A stretch of 26,309 nt of DNA, taken from JBEKTY01 sp049515555 (GTDB taxonomy: Bacteria > Planctomycetota > Planctomycetia > Pirellulales > Thermoguttaceae). A program made the position numbers and the translations under genes. A model generated the notes under the pieces. It searched no databases. It was not told the DNA's origin and saw only the letters and a list, made by a program, of their open reading frames with translations. Of this stretch, positions 7,711-15,263 are shown one piece after another (position 1 is the stretch's first letter; every line of letters begins with the position of its first letter). The DNA is taken from NCBI GenBank assembly GCA_049515555.1, contig JBEKTY010000137.1, positions 1 to 26,309 of the forward strand, in the 5' to 3' direction.

Positions 7711-9750
7711 ATGAGCGCACTTCGGTGGACTGTGATTCTCGCCCTGGCCGGCTGCCTGGCCGCCGCGCCGGCCGCGTGGGCACAGCCGCGGCCGGGCATC
7801 GGCTACGTCTATCCCGCCGGCGGCCAGCAGGGCGCCACGGCCCGCATTATGGTGGGCGGACAGAATCTGGACGGCGTTGACAAGGTCTTTGTCTCCGGCT
7901 CGGGCGTTCAAGCCAAGGTGGTCGAGAACACCAAGATGACCGCCGAGCAGGCCAGGGCCCTGCGCGAGCAAGCGGAGGAGCTGCGAAAACGGCCGCAGAA
8001 GGACGAACCGACCAGGAAGCTCCTGCAGAGCCTCCAGAAGAAGCTCAATCTCCTCAATACGGTTAATCAGGCCAGCCGGGCCATCGCGCACCAGATCATC
8101 ATCGAGGTGACGACGACGCCCGACGCGGCGCCCGGCGAGCGCGAAATCAGGCTGGAAACGCCGTGGGGGCTGACCAATCCGCTGGCCTTCCACGTGGGCC
8201 AGGCGCCCGAGGTCTCGGCGCCGCCCCTGCCGGTCACCCAGCAGCACGTGCTGGGCCGCGAGGAGGCCAGCCTGGCCCGCCGAACGCTGCACGAGGAAGC
8301 CCGCGTCACGCTACCGTGCACCCTGAACGGGCAGGTCACGTTCGGCGGCGTGGACCGCTATCGCTTCGAGGCCCGCAAGGGTCAGCGCCTGGTGGCCAGC
8401 GTCCAGGCGCGGCAATTGGTGCCGTACATTGCCGACGCCGTGCCCGGCTGGTTCCAGGCGGTGCTGGTGCTGTACGACGCTGAGGGGAAGGAAGTGGCGT
8501 ATTGCGACGACTACCGCTTCAAGCCCGACCCGGTGATCTTCTTCCAGGTGCCCCAGGACGGCGAGTACGTGCTGGCGATTTACGACGCCCTGTACCGCGG
8601 CCGCGAGGATTTCGTGTATCGCGTGACCGTGGGCGAGTTGCCCTTCGTAACCGGCATCTTCCCGCTGGGCGGCCCGGCCGGCGCGACGACCACCGTCGAG
8701 CTCAAGGGTTGGAATCTGCCCGTGACCAAACTGACAGTGGACAACAGGCACAAGTCGCCGGGCGTTTATCCGCTCGCCGTGGGCAACGAGCAATGGGTTT
8801 CCAACGTCGTGCCCTTCGCGGTGGATACGCTGCCGGAATGCCTGGAGCGGGAACCGAACGACTCGCCCGCCACCGCCCAGAAGGTGACGCTGCCGATCAT
8901 CGTCAACGGACGGATCGGTCGGCCGGGCGACCGGGACGTTTTCCGCTTCGAGGGCCGCGCCGACGAGGCGATCGTGGCCGAAGTCTATGCGCGGCGGCTC
9001 GATTCCCCGCTGGACAGCCTGCTCACGCTGACCGACGCCGCCGGCAAGCGACTGGCGATGAACGACGATCAGGAAGACAAGACCTCGGGCCTGAACACGC
9101 ACGACGCGGATTCCTATCTCACCGCCACGCTGCCCGCCGACGGAACCTACTATCTGTACCTGGCCGATACCCAGCACCATGGCGGCGAGGAGTATGCCTA
9201 CCGCTTGCGGATCAGCGCCCCGCAGCCGGATTTTGCGTTGCGCGTGGTGCCCTCGAGCCTGTCCATTGTCCGCCGTGCCGCGCCTGCCGCCAAAGGCCCG
9301 CCCTCGTTCGGCGCCCCCCTTAGCGTCTATGTCTTCCGGAGGGACGGGTTTGTCGGTGACATCCGGCTGGAATTGAAAGACCCGCCGGCGGGATTCTCGA
9401 TGCCGCCGGTCAAGCTGTCGGGGAAGCAAGAAGTCGTGCAGGTCACGCTGAGAAGCCAACTGCCCCAGACGCCGGAACCTGTCAAGCTGTCAATCGTGGG
9501 CCGCGCTACGATCGGCGACCGGGAGGTCATCCGCGAGGCCGTGGCGGCGGACGACAAGATGCAGGCCTTCGCCTACCACCATCTGGTTCCGGCCCAAGAC
9601 CTGGAGGCCGTGGTGTGCACGCCGCCGATCCCGGTCAACCGGCCCGTCAGCCCCAAATCCAAGCCCGCGGAGGCGGCCAAGCCCGCCAAACCTCCCGAGC
9701 CGGCGAAGCCTGGCGTGCCAGCCAAAACGGACAAACCCGCGAAGCCTTGA
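7711..9750 (+). CDS. Exported PPC-domain protein
   Basis: The 679 residues begin with a Sec signal peptide (about 1-24, ending AAWA). After it come a TIG/Ig-like segment (GYVYPAGGQQGATARIMVGG, 30-75), a helical charged region (80-125), a first PPC (bacterial pre-peptidase C-terminal) domain around 205-315 (VDRYRFEARKGQRLVASVQA, DGEYVLAIYDA), another Ig-like strand set (315-375), and a second PPC domain around 395-505 (GDRDVFRFEGRADEAIVAEV, ADGTYYLYLADTQH). The tail is a Pro/Ala/Lys repeat (KPAKPPEPAKPG) that may contact the cell envelope. PPC domains bind or target rather than catalyse; no protease domain is present. It is the third gene of the cassette, with a GGGAG site upstream of the ATG at 7711. 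Confidence 0.9.
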   Translation: MSALRWTVILALAGCLAAAPAAWAQPRPGIGYVYPAGGQQGATARIMVGGQNLDGVDKVFVSGSGVQAKVVENTKMTAEQARALREQAEELRKRPQKDEPTRKLLQSLQKKLNLLNTVNQASRAIAHQIIIEVTTTPDAAPGEREIRLETPWGLTNPLAFHVGQAPEVSAPPLPVTQQHVLGREEASLARRTLHEEARVTLPCTLNGQVTFGGVDRYRFEARKGQRLVASVQARQLVPYIADAVPGWFQAVLVLYDAEGKEVAYCDDYRFKPDPVIFFQVPQDGEYVLAIYDALYRGREDFVYRVTVGELPFVTGIFPLGGPAGATTTVELKGWNLPVTKLTVDNRHKSPGVYPLAVGNEQWVSNVVPFAVDTLPECLEREPNDSPATAQKVTLPIIVNGRIGRPGDRDVFRFEGRADEAIVAEVYARRLDSPLDSLLTLTDAAGKRLAMNDDQEDKTSGLNTHDADSYLTATLPADGTYYLYLADTQHHGGEEYAYRLRISAPQPDFALRVVPSSLSIVRRAAPAAKGPPSFGAPLSVYVFRRDGFVGDIRLELKDPPAGFSMPPVKLSGKQEVVQVTLRSQLPQTPEPVKLSIVGRATIGDREVIREAVAADDKMQAFAYHHLVPAQDLEAVVCTPPIPVNRPVSPKSKPAEAAKPAKPPEPAKPGVPAKTDKPAKP

Positions 9751-9768
9751 GCCTGCCCGTCGTCCGTT

Positions 9769-9785
9769 GCCCGTCGATATCGGGC
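9769..9785. terminator. Weak hairpin between converging genes
   Basis: GCCCG, a seven-base loop and CGGGC sit in the 37 bases between the PPC gene stop and the rdgB stop. The stem is short and no run of T follows beyond GTTTA, so a terminator role is only possible. Confidence 0.25.
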
Positions 9786-9787
9786 GT

Positions 9788-10405
9788 TTACGCCAGTTCG
9801 CCCGCATCCACCAGCTCGATCAGGCGGGCAGTTACCGCTCGGGCGGCCCGGGCGCGGTGGCTCAAGTAGGATTTCACCAGCGGGCTCAACTGGCCGAAAC
9901 ACTGATGATATTCCACGATTTCAAACAGGGGATCGTAGCCGAAGCCCTCGTTGCCCCGGGGTTCCCAGAGCAGCCGGCCCCGGCAGGCGGCCTCGCTTTC
10001 GGCGCGGATCGTGCCGGCCGGGTCGGCTACGACGATGTGGCAGACGAAGCGAGCCGTCCGCTGCTCGGTAGGAACGTCGCGGAGTTCCGCCAGCACTTTC
10101 CGGTTGTTGGCCGCGTCGGTGGCCTCCGGCCCGGCGTAGCGGGCCGAGAGCACCCCCGGGCGGCCGCCCAGAAAATCGACCGCCAACCCGCTGTCGTCGG
10201 CCAGCACCCAATGGCCCAGATGCCGGGCCTGCTCAATCGCCTTCTTCGCGGCGTTGGCGGCAAAGGTCTCGCCGTCTTCGGGCACTTCGATGGCGTCGGG
10301 AAAGTCGGCCAGGGTCCGCAGCTCGAGGCCCACCGCCGCGAGCAAGCCCGCCAACTCCCGGCCCTTGTGCCGGTTCGCCGTACCGAGAACGAGCAGTGGG
10401 GCCAT
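9788..10405 (-). CDS. rdgB: XTP/dITP diphosphohydrolase (non-canonical purine NTP pyrophosphatase)
   Basis: Hydrolyses dITP, XTP and related deaminated purine nucleotides to monophosphates, keeping them out of DNA and RNA. The 205 residues are the usual size for RdgB/HAM1. The phosphate-binding N-terminal motif TANRHKGRE (9-17) is followed by PEDGETFAANAAKKA (42-56) and the catalytic ADDSGLAVD with Asp70/Asp71. RPGVLSARYAG, GNEGFGYDPLFE and a C-terminal SHRARAARA basic motif complete the family pattern. It begins 21 bases after the stop of the SPOR-like gene and is probably in one message with it. It converges on the PPC gene. Confidence 0.95.
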   Translation of the reverse strand: MAPLLVLGTANRHKGRELAGLLAAVGLELRTLADFPDAIEVPEDGETFAANAAKKAIEQARHLGHWVLADDSGLAVDFLGGRPGVLSARYAGPEATDAANNRKVLAELRDVPTEQRTARFVCHIVVADPAGTIRAESEAACRGRLLWEPRGNEGFGYDPLFEIVEYHQCFGQLSPLVKSYLSHRARAARAVTARLIELVDAGELA

Positions 10406-10426
10406 GCGAGGATTGCGGCTTTTCCG

Positions 10427-11593
10427 CTACTCTCCGTCGAGCCGCCGGGCCAGCTCGCGGCTGATCGAGCGTTTCGGCACCTCGACCGGAATCGGCTGGA
10501 AATCGAAGGGGATGCCGGCCAGCGACTTCACGGAGACGGTGTTGCCGCCGGCGGGGGCGAGGCCGTTGCCGGGTGGCCCGCCGAAGGTCTTCATGATCGC
10601 GTGAATCTGCGGATTGATCTCGGTCTTGCCGTCCGGGCGGGGCGTACCCACCGAGTCGAAACTGCCCACCGTCACCATGCTCGCGCAGCGATCGTGAAAC
10701 TCGTAGGCCTCGTAGCCCTTTATCCGCAGGGCCTCGGTCAGGCGGTGGGCCATCTCGGCGGCCTTGGCCAGGCTGCTGTCGAGTTGCTTCTGGCCGTCCT
10801 CGATCTTGCGGATCTTGTCCTGGTCCAGCTCGACGGTGCCGGTAAACGTGGCTACCTTGACGGTGTACCTGCCCGGGCAGTCCAGCAGGCTGTTGGGCAC
10901 GCCCTTGTTGATTCTCAGCACCAGCTCGTCGATGCCGCCCTTGGGAGCATAATAGTCGGGCGGCAGGAGCGGATTGGTGGTGACGAAGGCGTGGTTCATC
11001 GGCCCGTGTTTCGTCTCCGCGGCCTTGGGATTCATCGACGCCTTGACGGCATCTTGCATGTACCGCAAAGCGGCCAGGGGCCGCGAGGTGGGCTTGCCCT
11101 TCTCGAGGTTCAAGCAATCGGGCTCGATCGACCTCAGCTTCTTCAGCGTTTTCTGGACCTCGGGATCGTCCACCGCCGGAAAGTCCCCGACCAGCACCGC
11201 GATCTCGTGGATGGCGCTGTCCTTATAGAGATCGGGCCGATCGTGGAACCGCCGGTACTGCCAGCGAACCGGCGCTCCTGCCATATTCGGGCCGTTTGGA
11301 TCGTCCAGCTTGAAGTTCACTTTGTGCGCGTAGGCCTCCAGCTTGTACTTGCTGCGGAGCTCGAGCACAAGGTCCTTGGCCTGCTTCTCGGCCCCCTCGC
11401 CGGAGAAGCTGCAGGCCATGATGGTCCACGGGCCGTTGGACTCCTTGAGCGGGTAGTCCTTGTTGGGATCGCACTCGACGCGGCGGCTGCTCATCAGGCC
11501 GGCCCAGGGCGTTTCCGCCAGGGCCATGGGGGCCAAGGCGATTCCCAACAGCAACACTGGGGCCGACAGCCGGAAACTCCCTATTCCGCCCAT
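10427..11593 (-). CDS. Exported protein with two SPOR-like repeats
   Basis: I chose the ATG at 11593 because an AAAGGAG site lies six bases upstream and a clean signal peptide follows (FRLSAPVLLLGIALAPMALA); the open frame upstream of it looks non-coding. The mature part of about 360 residues has two segments that read like SPOR domains, which bind denuded peptidoglycan strands: GPWTIMACSFSGEGAEKQAK near residues 55-75, and GRYTVKVATFTG near 250 continuing to LTEALRIKGYEAYEFHDRCA and VTVGSFD. Planctomycete walls are thin, so a SPOR-like fold here may have another ligand. The assignment is from pattern only. Next gene downstream is rdgB. Confidence 0.8.
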   Translation of the reverse strand: MGGIGSFRLSAPVLLLGIALAPMALAETPWAGLMSSRRVECDPNKDYPLKESNGPWTIMACSFSGEGAEKQAKDLVLELRSKYKLEAYAHKVNFKLDDPNGPNMAGAPVRWQYRRFHDRPDLYKDSAIHEIAVLVGDFPAVDDPEVQKTLKKLRSIEPDCLNLEKGKPTSRPLAALRYMQDAVKASMNPKAAETKHGPMNHAFVTTNPLLPPDYYAPKGGIDELVLRINKGVPNSLLDCPGRYTVKVATFTGTVELDQDKIRKIEDGQKQLDSSLAKAAEMAHRLTEALRIKGYEAYEFHDRCASMVTVGSFDSVGTPRPDGKTEINPQIHAIMKTFGGPPGNGLAPAGGNTVSVKSLAGIPFDFQPIPVEVPKRSISRELARRLDGE

Positions 11594-11747
11594 GACCAAC
11601 TCCTTTGTGGGACGAGCTTTGCGGGCGGGAGTGTAGCAAATCGCTCGCCGGCTCGCCAGACCGAATTTGGGCCGAATCCAGGGCAAATCCTGGACAGAAA
11701 GAAATGCTATGGGTGTAGTGCTTTACTTAAGAGGGACTGATTCTGCG

Positions 11748-11824
11748 GGTGCCACTGCTGGCTTGTCCAGCAGTGTTGCGCACAGCGGTGGTTCGACACT
11801 GCTGGACAAGCCAGCAGTGGCACC
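11748..11824. repeat. Two-hairpin palindrome, GGTGCCACTGC family copy 2 (C2)
   Basis: Left and right arms are perfect inverted copies of about 28 bases, starting GGTGCCACTGCTGGCTTGTC. Within each arm CACTGCTGG pairs with CCAGCAGTG across a five-base loop. It lies in the 291-base gap between the start of the SPOR-like gene and the end of mtaB. It could serve as a terminator for the clpS-mtaB message, although no T run follows. Nothing else is seen in this gap apart from the likely SPOR-like gene promoter. Confidence 0.9.
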
Positions 11825-11884
11825 TAAACTGCCAAACTTGCCCGGAATACAGCCCATCAATTCTGAATCATTACACTGACGCCG

Positions 11885-13210
11885 TCAGACCGCCGTCGCC
11901 CGGACCGAACCACCGACGACCGGTCCGGCTACCACCCGCACGAGCCGGCCGACAAGTGCCCTCTGGCCGGCCAGCTCGACGGGCGCATAGCGGTCGGCGG
12001 TGCCCAGCAGCAGACCGGCAGCGACAGGCGAGAGAGGGGGGAGTGGTCCAACTTGTGCCAAGAAGTCGCCGGGCGGCTGCGAAAAATTGGACTTCTCCCC
12101 TTTTTCGCGTTCGACGAGCACCTGCAGCGTGCGTCCGGCAAGGCCCTCAAAATACCGCTGGCGCAACTGCTGGCCCAGCCGGGCCAGCTCCGCCGCCCGC
12201 CGCTGCTGCACCTCGTCCGGCACGCGATTTGGCATGCGGGCGGCCGGCGTGCCCGGCCGGGGACTGAAGCGGAAGACGTGCAGCTTCGAGAACCCCACCG
12301 CCTCCACGGCCCGGCAGGTGGCGGCGAAGTCCTCCTCCGTCTCGCCCGGAAAGCCGACCATCACGTCGGTCGTCAGGGCCGGCTGGTCCAGGGCGGCCTG
12401 GATTCGGCGGCAGCGGCGAACCAGCCGCCCGGTGGGCCACCGCCGCCCCATCCGCCGCAGCACGGCATCCGACCCGCTCTGCAACGGGATGTGCAAATGG
12501 GGGCAAATCCGCTCCGCATGCCCGGCCATCGCGGCGATCAACTCGTGGGTGGCCTCGCCGGCCTCGAGACTCGACAGCCGCAGGCGAAACTCGCCCTCCA
12601 GCCTGGCAATCTGCCGCACGAGCCGGGCTAGGTCCCAGCCGTCTTGCCGGTCGCGGCCGTAATGGCCCAGGTGGATCCCCGTCAAGACGATCTCGCGGTG
12701 GCCGTGCCCCGCCAGCCGGCCGATCTCGGCCAGCACGTCGTCGGCCGGGCGGCTCCACAACACCGGCCGGACGCGGGGAATAATGCAGTAACTGCACCCC
12801 GCCCGGCAGCCGTCCTGAATCTTTACGTAGGCCCGGTGCCGCCGGCCGAACGTCGAGATGCCCTCGGGCACGTCGAGCAGGCCGCGGCGGGCCAGCCACT
12901 CGGGCAGTTGCCGCTTGTCGGCGATCACCTCGGCCACGCCGCTCAGGCCCGCCACTTCCCCCGGCGACCGGCTGGCGTAGCAGCCCATGACCACGATCTC
13001 GGCCCCCGGATTGTGCCGGGCGAGGTGCCGGATCAGCTTGCGGCTCTTCGCCTCGCCCTCCACGGTCACGCTGCACGTATTGACCAGGCACAGGTCCGCC
13101 CGCTGGTCCACCTGTGCATCGCAATAGCCCAGCCGCGCCAGCCCTTCCCGCAGGTACTCGGTCTCGTACTGATTTACCTTGCACCCCAGCGTGATCGTTC
13201 GCAGCAGCAT
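11885..13210 (-). CDS. mtaB: tRNA t6A37 methylthiotransferase
   Basis: A radical-SAM enzyme predicted to convert t6A to ms2t6A at position 37 of ANN-decoding tRNAs. The 441 residues show the MTTase N-domain with cluster cysteines C10 (TLGCKVNQYE), C46 (NTCSVT) and C77 (GCYA), the radical-SAM cysteines C135, C139 and C142 in GCRAGCSYC, then HLHIPLQSGSD, DVMVGFPGET and FSPRPGTPAA. The TLGCKVNQYE start and SVT after C46 favour MtaB over MiaB or RimO. The C-terminal TRAM region contains an extra stretch, KGEKSNFSQPPGDFLAQVG, which is encoded by a DNA palindrome. It follows clpS by seven bases. Confidence 0.93.
   Translation of the reverse strand: MLLRTITLGCKVNQYETEYLREGLARLGYCDAQVDQRADLCLVNTCSVTVEGEAKSRKLIRHLARHNPGAEIVVMGCYASRSPGEVAGLSGVAEVIADKRQLPEWLARRGLLDVPEGISTFGRRHRAYVKIQDGCRAGCSYCIIPRVRPVLWSRPADDVLAEIGRLAGHGHREIVLTGIHLGHYGRDRQDGWDLARLVRQIARLEGEFRLRLSSLEAGEATHELIAAMAGHAERICPHLHIPLQSGSDAVLRRMGRRWPTGRLVRRCRRIQAALDQPALTTDVMVGFPGETEEDFAATCRAVEAVGFSKLHVFRFSPRPGTPAARMPNRVPDEVQQRRAAELARLGQQLRQRYFEGLAGRTLQVLVEREKGEKSNFSQPPGDFLAQVGPLPPLSPVAAGLLLGTADRYAPVELAGQRALVGRLVRVVAGPVVGGSVRATAV
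12037..12100. repeat. Palindromic element inside the mtaB coding sequence
   Basis: GGGGAGTGGTCCAACTT (12038-12054) is an imperfect inverted copy of AAAATTGGACTTCTCCCC (12083-12100), separated by about 28 bases. It sits in frame in mtaB between the radical-SAM core and the last strands of the TRAM domain and encodes about 20 residues that the family does not need. Confidence 0.65.
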
Positions 13211-13217
13211 GAGGGGC

Positions 13218-13583
13218 TTACTCCGGCGCCGGCTCGATCGTGGCCGACATCGAGCCCTTGCAACTGCTAATCATGGCGTCCTTGCCGTAGGCGTGGATCT
13301 GGTCGCGTTTCAACTCGGCATGTTCCATGGTGGTCGTCAGCACGATGACCCGGCCCTGGGTATCCACCTCCTTGGCCATTTGGAAGCCTTTTTCGAGGGG
13401 ATAACCGAACAGGTCCATAAGCATTGTGACGACGTAGGCGTAGCTGTGGTCGTCGTCGTTCCAGAGGACGACGTTATAGCGGGGCTGCCGCTTGGGCTGC
13501 GACCGCTTGCGGGTCCGGCGCTCGGGCTGGCTTTCCAGTTCCACTTCCTCGGTGGTGGCGGCGGCGCCGGCTTCCTGGCCCAT
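13218..13583 (-). CDS. clpS: ClpS-like adaptor for the ClpAP/ClpCP protease
   Basis: ClpS delivers N-degron substrates to the Clp ATPase. The 121 residues have a disordered, charged N-terminal extension of about 33 residues, then the ClpS core: YNVVLWNDDDHSYAYVV (N42-D43-D44 matching the N-degron pocket Asn/Asp), LFGYPLEKGF, and KEVDTQGRVIVLTT. The conserved His that helps hold the substrate amino group (His66 in E. coli, in VHYQG) is Asp74 here (VDTQG). The tail after LKRDQIHAYG is long. Family membership is clear, but substrate choice may be altered. It lies seven bases upstream of mtaB, and no clpA or clpC is in the window. Confidence 0.9.
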   Translation of the reverse strand: MGQEAGAAATTEEVELESQPERRTRKRSQPKRQPRYNVVLWNDDDHSYAYVVTMLMDLFGYPLEKGFQMAKEVDTQGRVIVLTTTMEHAELKRDQIHAYGKDAMISSCKGSMSATIEPAPE

Positions 13584-13661
13584 TTTTCAGCCTCCCCATG
13601 TTCCAACCGCTTCCCGACCATTATATTGGGGGATGGCCGCTGCGGATAGGGGCGCAGTGGC

Positions 13662-13717
13662 GGGGGGATTTAGGGATTTAGGGATTTGGGGATTTGGGGA
13701 TTTGGGGATTTGGGATT
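13662..13717. repeat. Tandem GGGATTT[A/G] octamer array
   Basis: Six full copies of an eight-base unit run from 13665 to 13712, with partial copies at each side. Four or more G runs separated by ATTT could form a G-quadruplex on the + strand. It is in the divergent gap between clpS and the M20 gene. Confidence 0.9.
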
Positions 13718-13730
13718 GCGAGCAGCAGCC

Positions 13731-13813
13731 GTAGGGTGGGACAAGCCCGGCGCAGTCCCACCACAATTATCACGAGTTCATGGTGGGACCGCGCTGCGCT
13801 TGTCCCACCCTAC
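13731..13813. repeat. REPIN-like element, family A copy 2
   Basis: Begins GTAGGGTGGGACAAGC and ends GCTTGTCCCACCCTAC, exact complements over 16 bases. Each arm also contains GTGGGAC against GTCCCAC, so it can fold as two hairpins closed by an outer stem. It lies directly upstream of the M20 peptidase start at 13830 and must be in or next to its promoter. Confidence 0.9.
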
Positions 13814-13829
13814 GATTTAGGGTCTGACA

Positions 13830-15200
13830 ATGTCCAGCATCGACGAATACCTTTCGGCCCATGCGGCCGAGTTCGAGGCAGAGCTGTGCGAGTTGCTGCG
13901 GATCCCCAGCGTCAGCGCCGATCCGGCCCGCCGGGCCGACGTCGCCCGGGCGGCCCAGTGGATGGAAGATCGTTTGCGGCGCCTGGGCCTGGCGACCGAG
14001 ATCATCTCGGGCACGGGCCACCCGCTGGTGTACGCCGAGTCGCCGCCGGTGGCCGGCGCGCCGGTGGTGTTGGTCTACGGCCACTACGACGTCCAGCCGG
14101 CCGAGCCCCTGGAGCCCTGGACGAGTCCGCCCTTCGAGCCCGCGCGGCGCGAGGGGAACATCTATGCCCGCGGCGCCACCGACGATAAGGGCCAGGTGTT
14201 GACGCACCTCCAGAGCGTCCGGGCGTGGATCGAAACGGCGGGCCGGCTCCCGCTGCAAGTCAAGTTCATCATCGAGGGGGAAGAGGAGGTCGGCAGCCAG
14301 GCCCTCGAGGCGTTCCTCCCCCGGCACACCGAGCGGCTGGCCTGCCAGTGCGTGGTCATCAGCGACGGCGGCAAGTTCAGCCGCGACATTCCGGCCATTA
14401 CCTACGGCCTGCGGGGCATCGCCTACTATGAGCTCCGCCTGACCGGTCCCAACCGCGATCTGCACAGCGGCAGCTTCGGCGGCTCGATTACCAATCCGGC
14501 CAACGCGCTGGCACAGATGCTAGCCGCCATGATCGACCGCCGGGGAAAGATCCAGGTCCCGGGCTTCTACGACGACGTGCTGCCGCTGGCCGATCGCGAG
14601 CGGCGGCAGTTGGCGGCCCTGCCGCAGGACGAGGCCGAGTTTCTGGCCGGCGTCGGCGTCCAGTCGGCCGTGGGCGAAGAGGGCTACACGCTGCTGGAGC
14701 GCCGCTGGGTGCGGCCCACCTTCGATATCTGCGGCCTGACGGCCGGCTACCAGGGCGACGGGGCGAAGACCGTTCTGCCTGCCCGGGCCGCGGCCAAGAT
14801 CAGCTTCCGCCTGGTGCCCAACCAGTCGCCCGAGAAGATCACGGCCGCCCTGCGGCGGTGGCTGCCTGAGCTGACGCCCCCCGGCATTACGGCTGAGCTG
14901 GTCGATTGCCACGGCTCGCCCGGCGTGTTGGTGCCGCTGGATAGTCCCTACGTAGCGGCGGCGGCACGGGCCATCCAGCACGCCTTCGGCCGGCCGCCCG
15001 CCTATACCCGCGAAGGCGGCTCGATCCCCATTGTGCTCGCCTTCCGTGAATTGCTGGGGGCCGATTCGCTGCTACTGGGCTGGGGCCAGGAAGACGACAA
15101 CGCCCACGGCCCCAACGAAAAGTTCGCCCTGGCCGACTTCCACCGCGGCATAAAGGCCAGCGCCCGCTTGTGGCAGGAACTCGCCGGTATCGGACAATGA
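13830..15200 (+). CDS. M20 family dipeptidase (metal-dependent)
   Basis: The 456 residues fit the M20 zinc peptidases of the CNDP/dipeptidase branch, which release amino acids from dipeptides or small peptides in the cytosol. No signal peptide is seen. Metal-site motifs are visible: VLVYGHYDVQP with H85 and D87, ARGATDDKG with the bridging D118, IIEGEEEVGS with the general base and metal Glu near 151-152, and a late His in DNAHGPNEK. LHSGSFGG marks the dimerisation (lid) domain insert. The length is normal for the family. A weak AGGG lies upstream of the ATG. It stands alone, downstream of a repeat pair and divergent from clpS. Confidence 0.92.
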   Translation: MSSIDEYLSAHAAEFEAELCELLRIPSVSADPARRADVARAAQWMEDRLRRLGLATEIISGTGHPLVYAESPPVAGAPVVLVYGHYDVQPAEPLEPWTSPPFEPARREGNIYARGATDDKGQVLTHLQSVRAWIETAGRLPLQVKFIIEGEEEVGSQALEAFLPRHTERLACQCVVISDGGKFSRDIPAITYGLRGIAYYELRLTGPNRDLHSGSFGGSITNPANALAQMLAAMIDRRGKIQVPGFYDDVLPLADRERRQLAALPQDEAEFLAGVGVQSAVGEEGYTLLERRWVRPTFDICGLTAGYQGDGAKTVLPARAAAKISFRLVPNQSPEKITAALRRWLPELTPPGITAELVDCHGSPGVLVPLDSPYVAAAARAIQHAFGRPPAYTREGGSIPIVLAFRELLGADSLLLGWGQEDDNAHGPNEKFALADFHRGIKASARLWQELAGIGQ

Positions 15201-15225
15201 GGCACCGCGCGGCACGCGGGTCGCG

Positions 15226-15254
15226 TTGACGCCCGACGGATCGTGCCATAGGAT
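15226..15254 (+). promoter_or_regulatory. Candidate sigma70-type promoter for the DUF2442 gene
   Basis: TTGACG, a 17-base spacer, then TAGGAT (overlapping GATAAT). Transcription would begin a few bases before the ATG at 15264, giving an almost leaderless message. Based on match to the general consensus only. Confidence 0.4.
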
Positions 15255-15263
15255 AATCTTGCA

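Noticed and set aside
6154..8292. Reverse-strand open frame of 712 residues
   Set aside because: Antisense shadow of the DUF1501 and PPC genes; it even runs through the REPIN at 6122-6179 and shows no domain.
9767..11740. Forward open frame of 657 residues
   Set aside because: It covers rdgB and the SPOR-like gene on the other strand, both well supported by motifs and ribosome sites.
13662..13717. CRISPR array
   Set aside because: The units are eight bases long with no spacers, and no cas gene is present.
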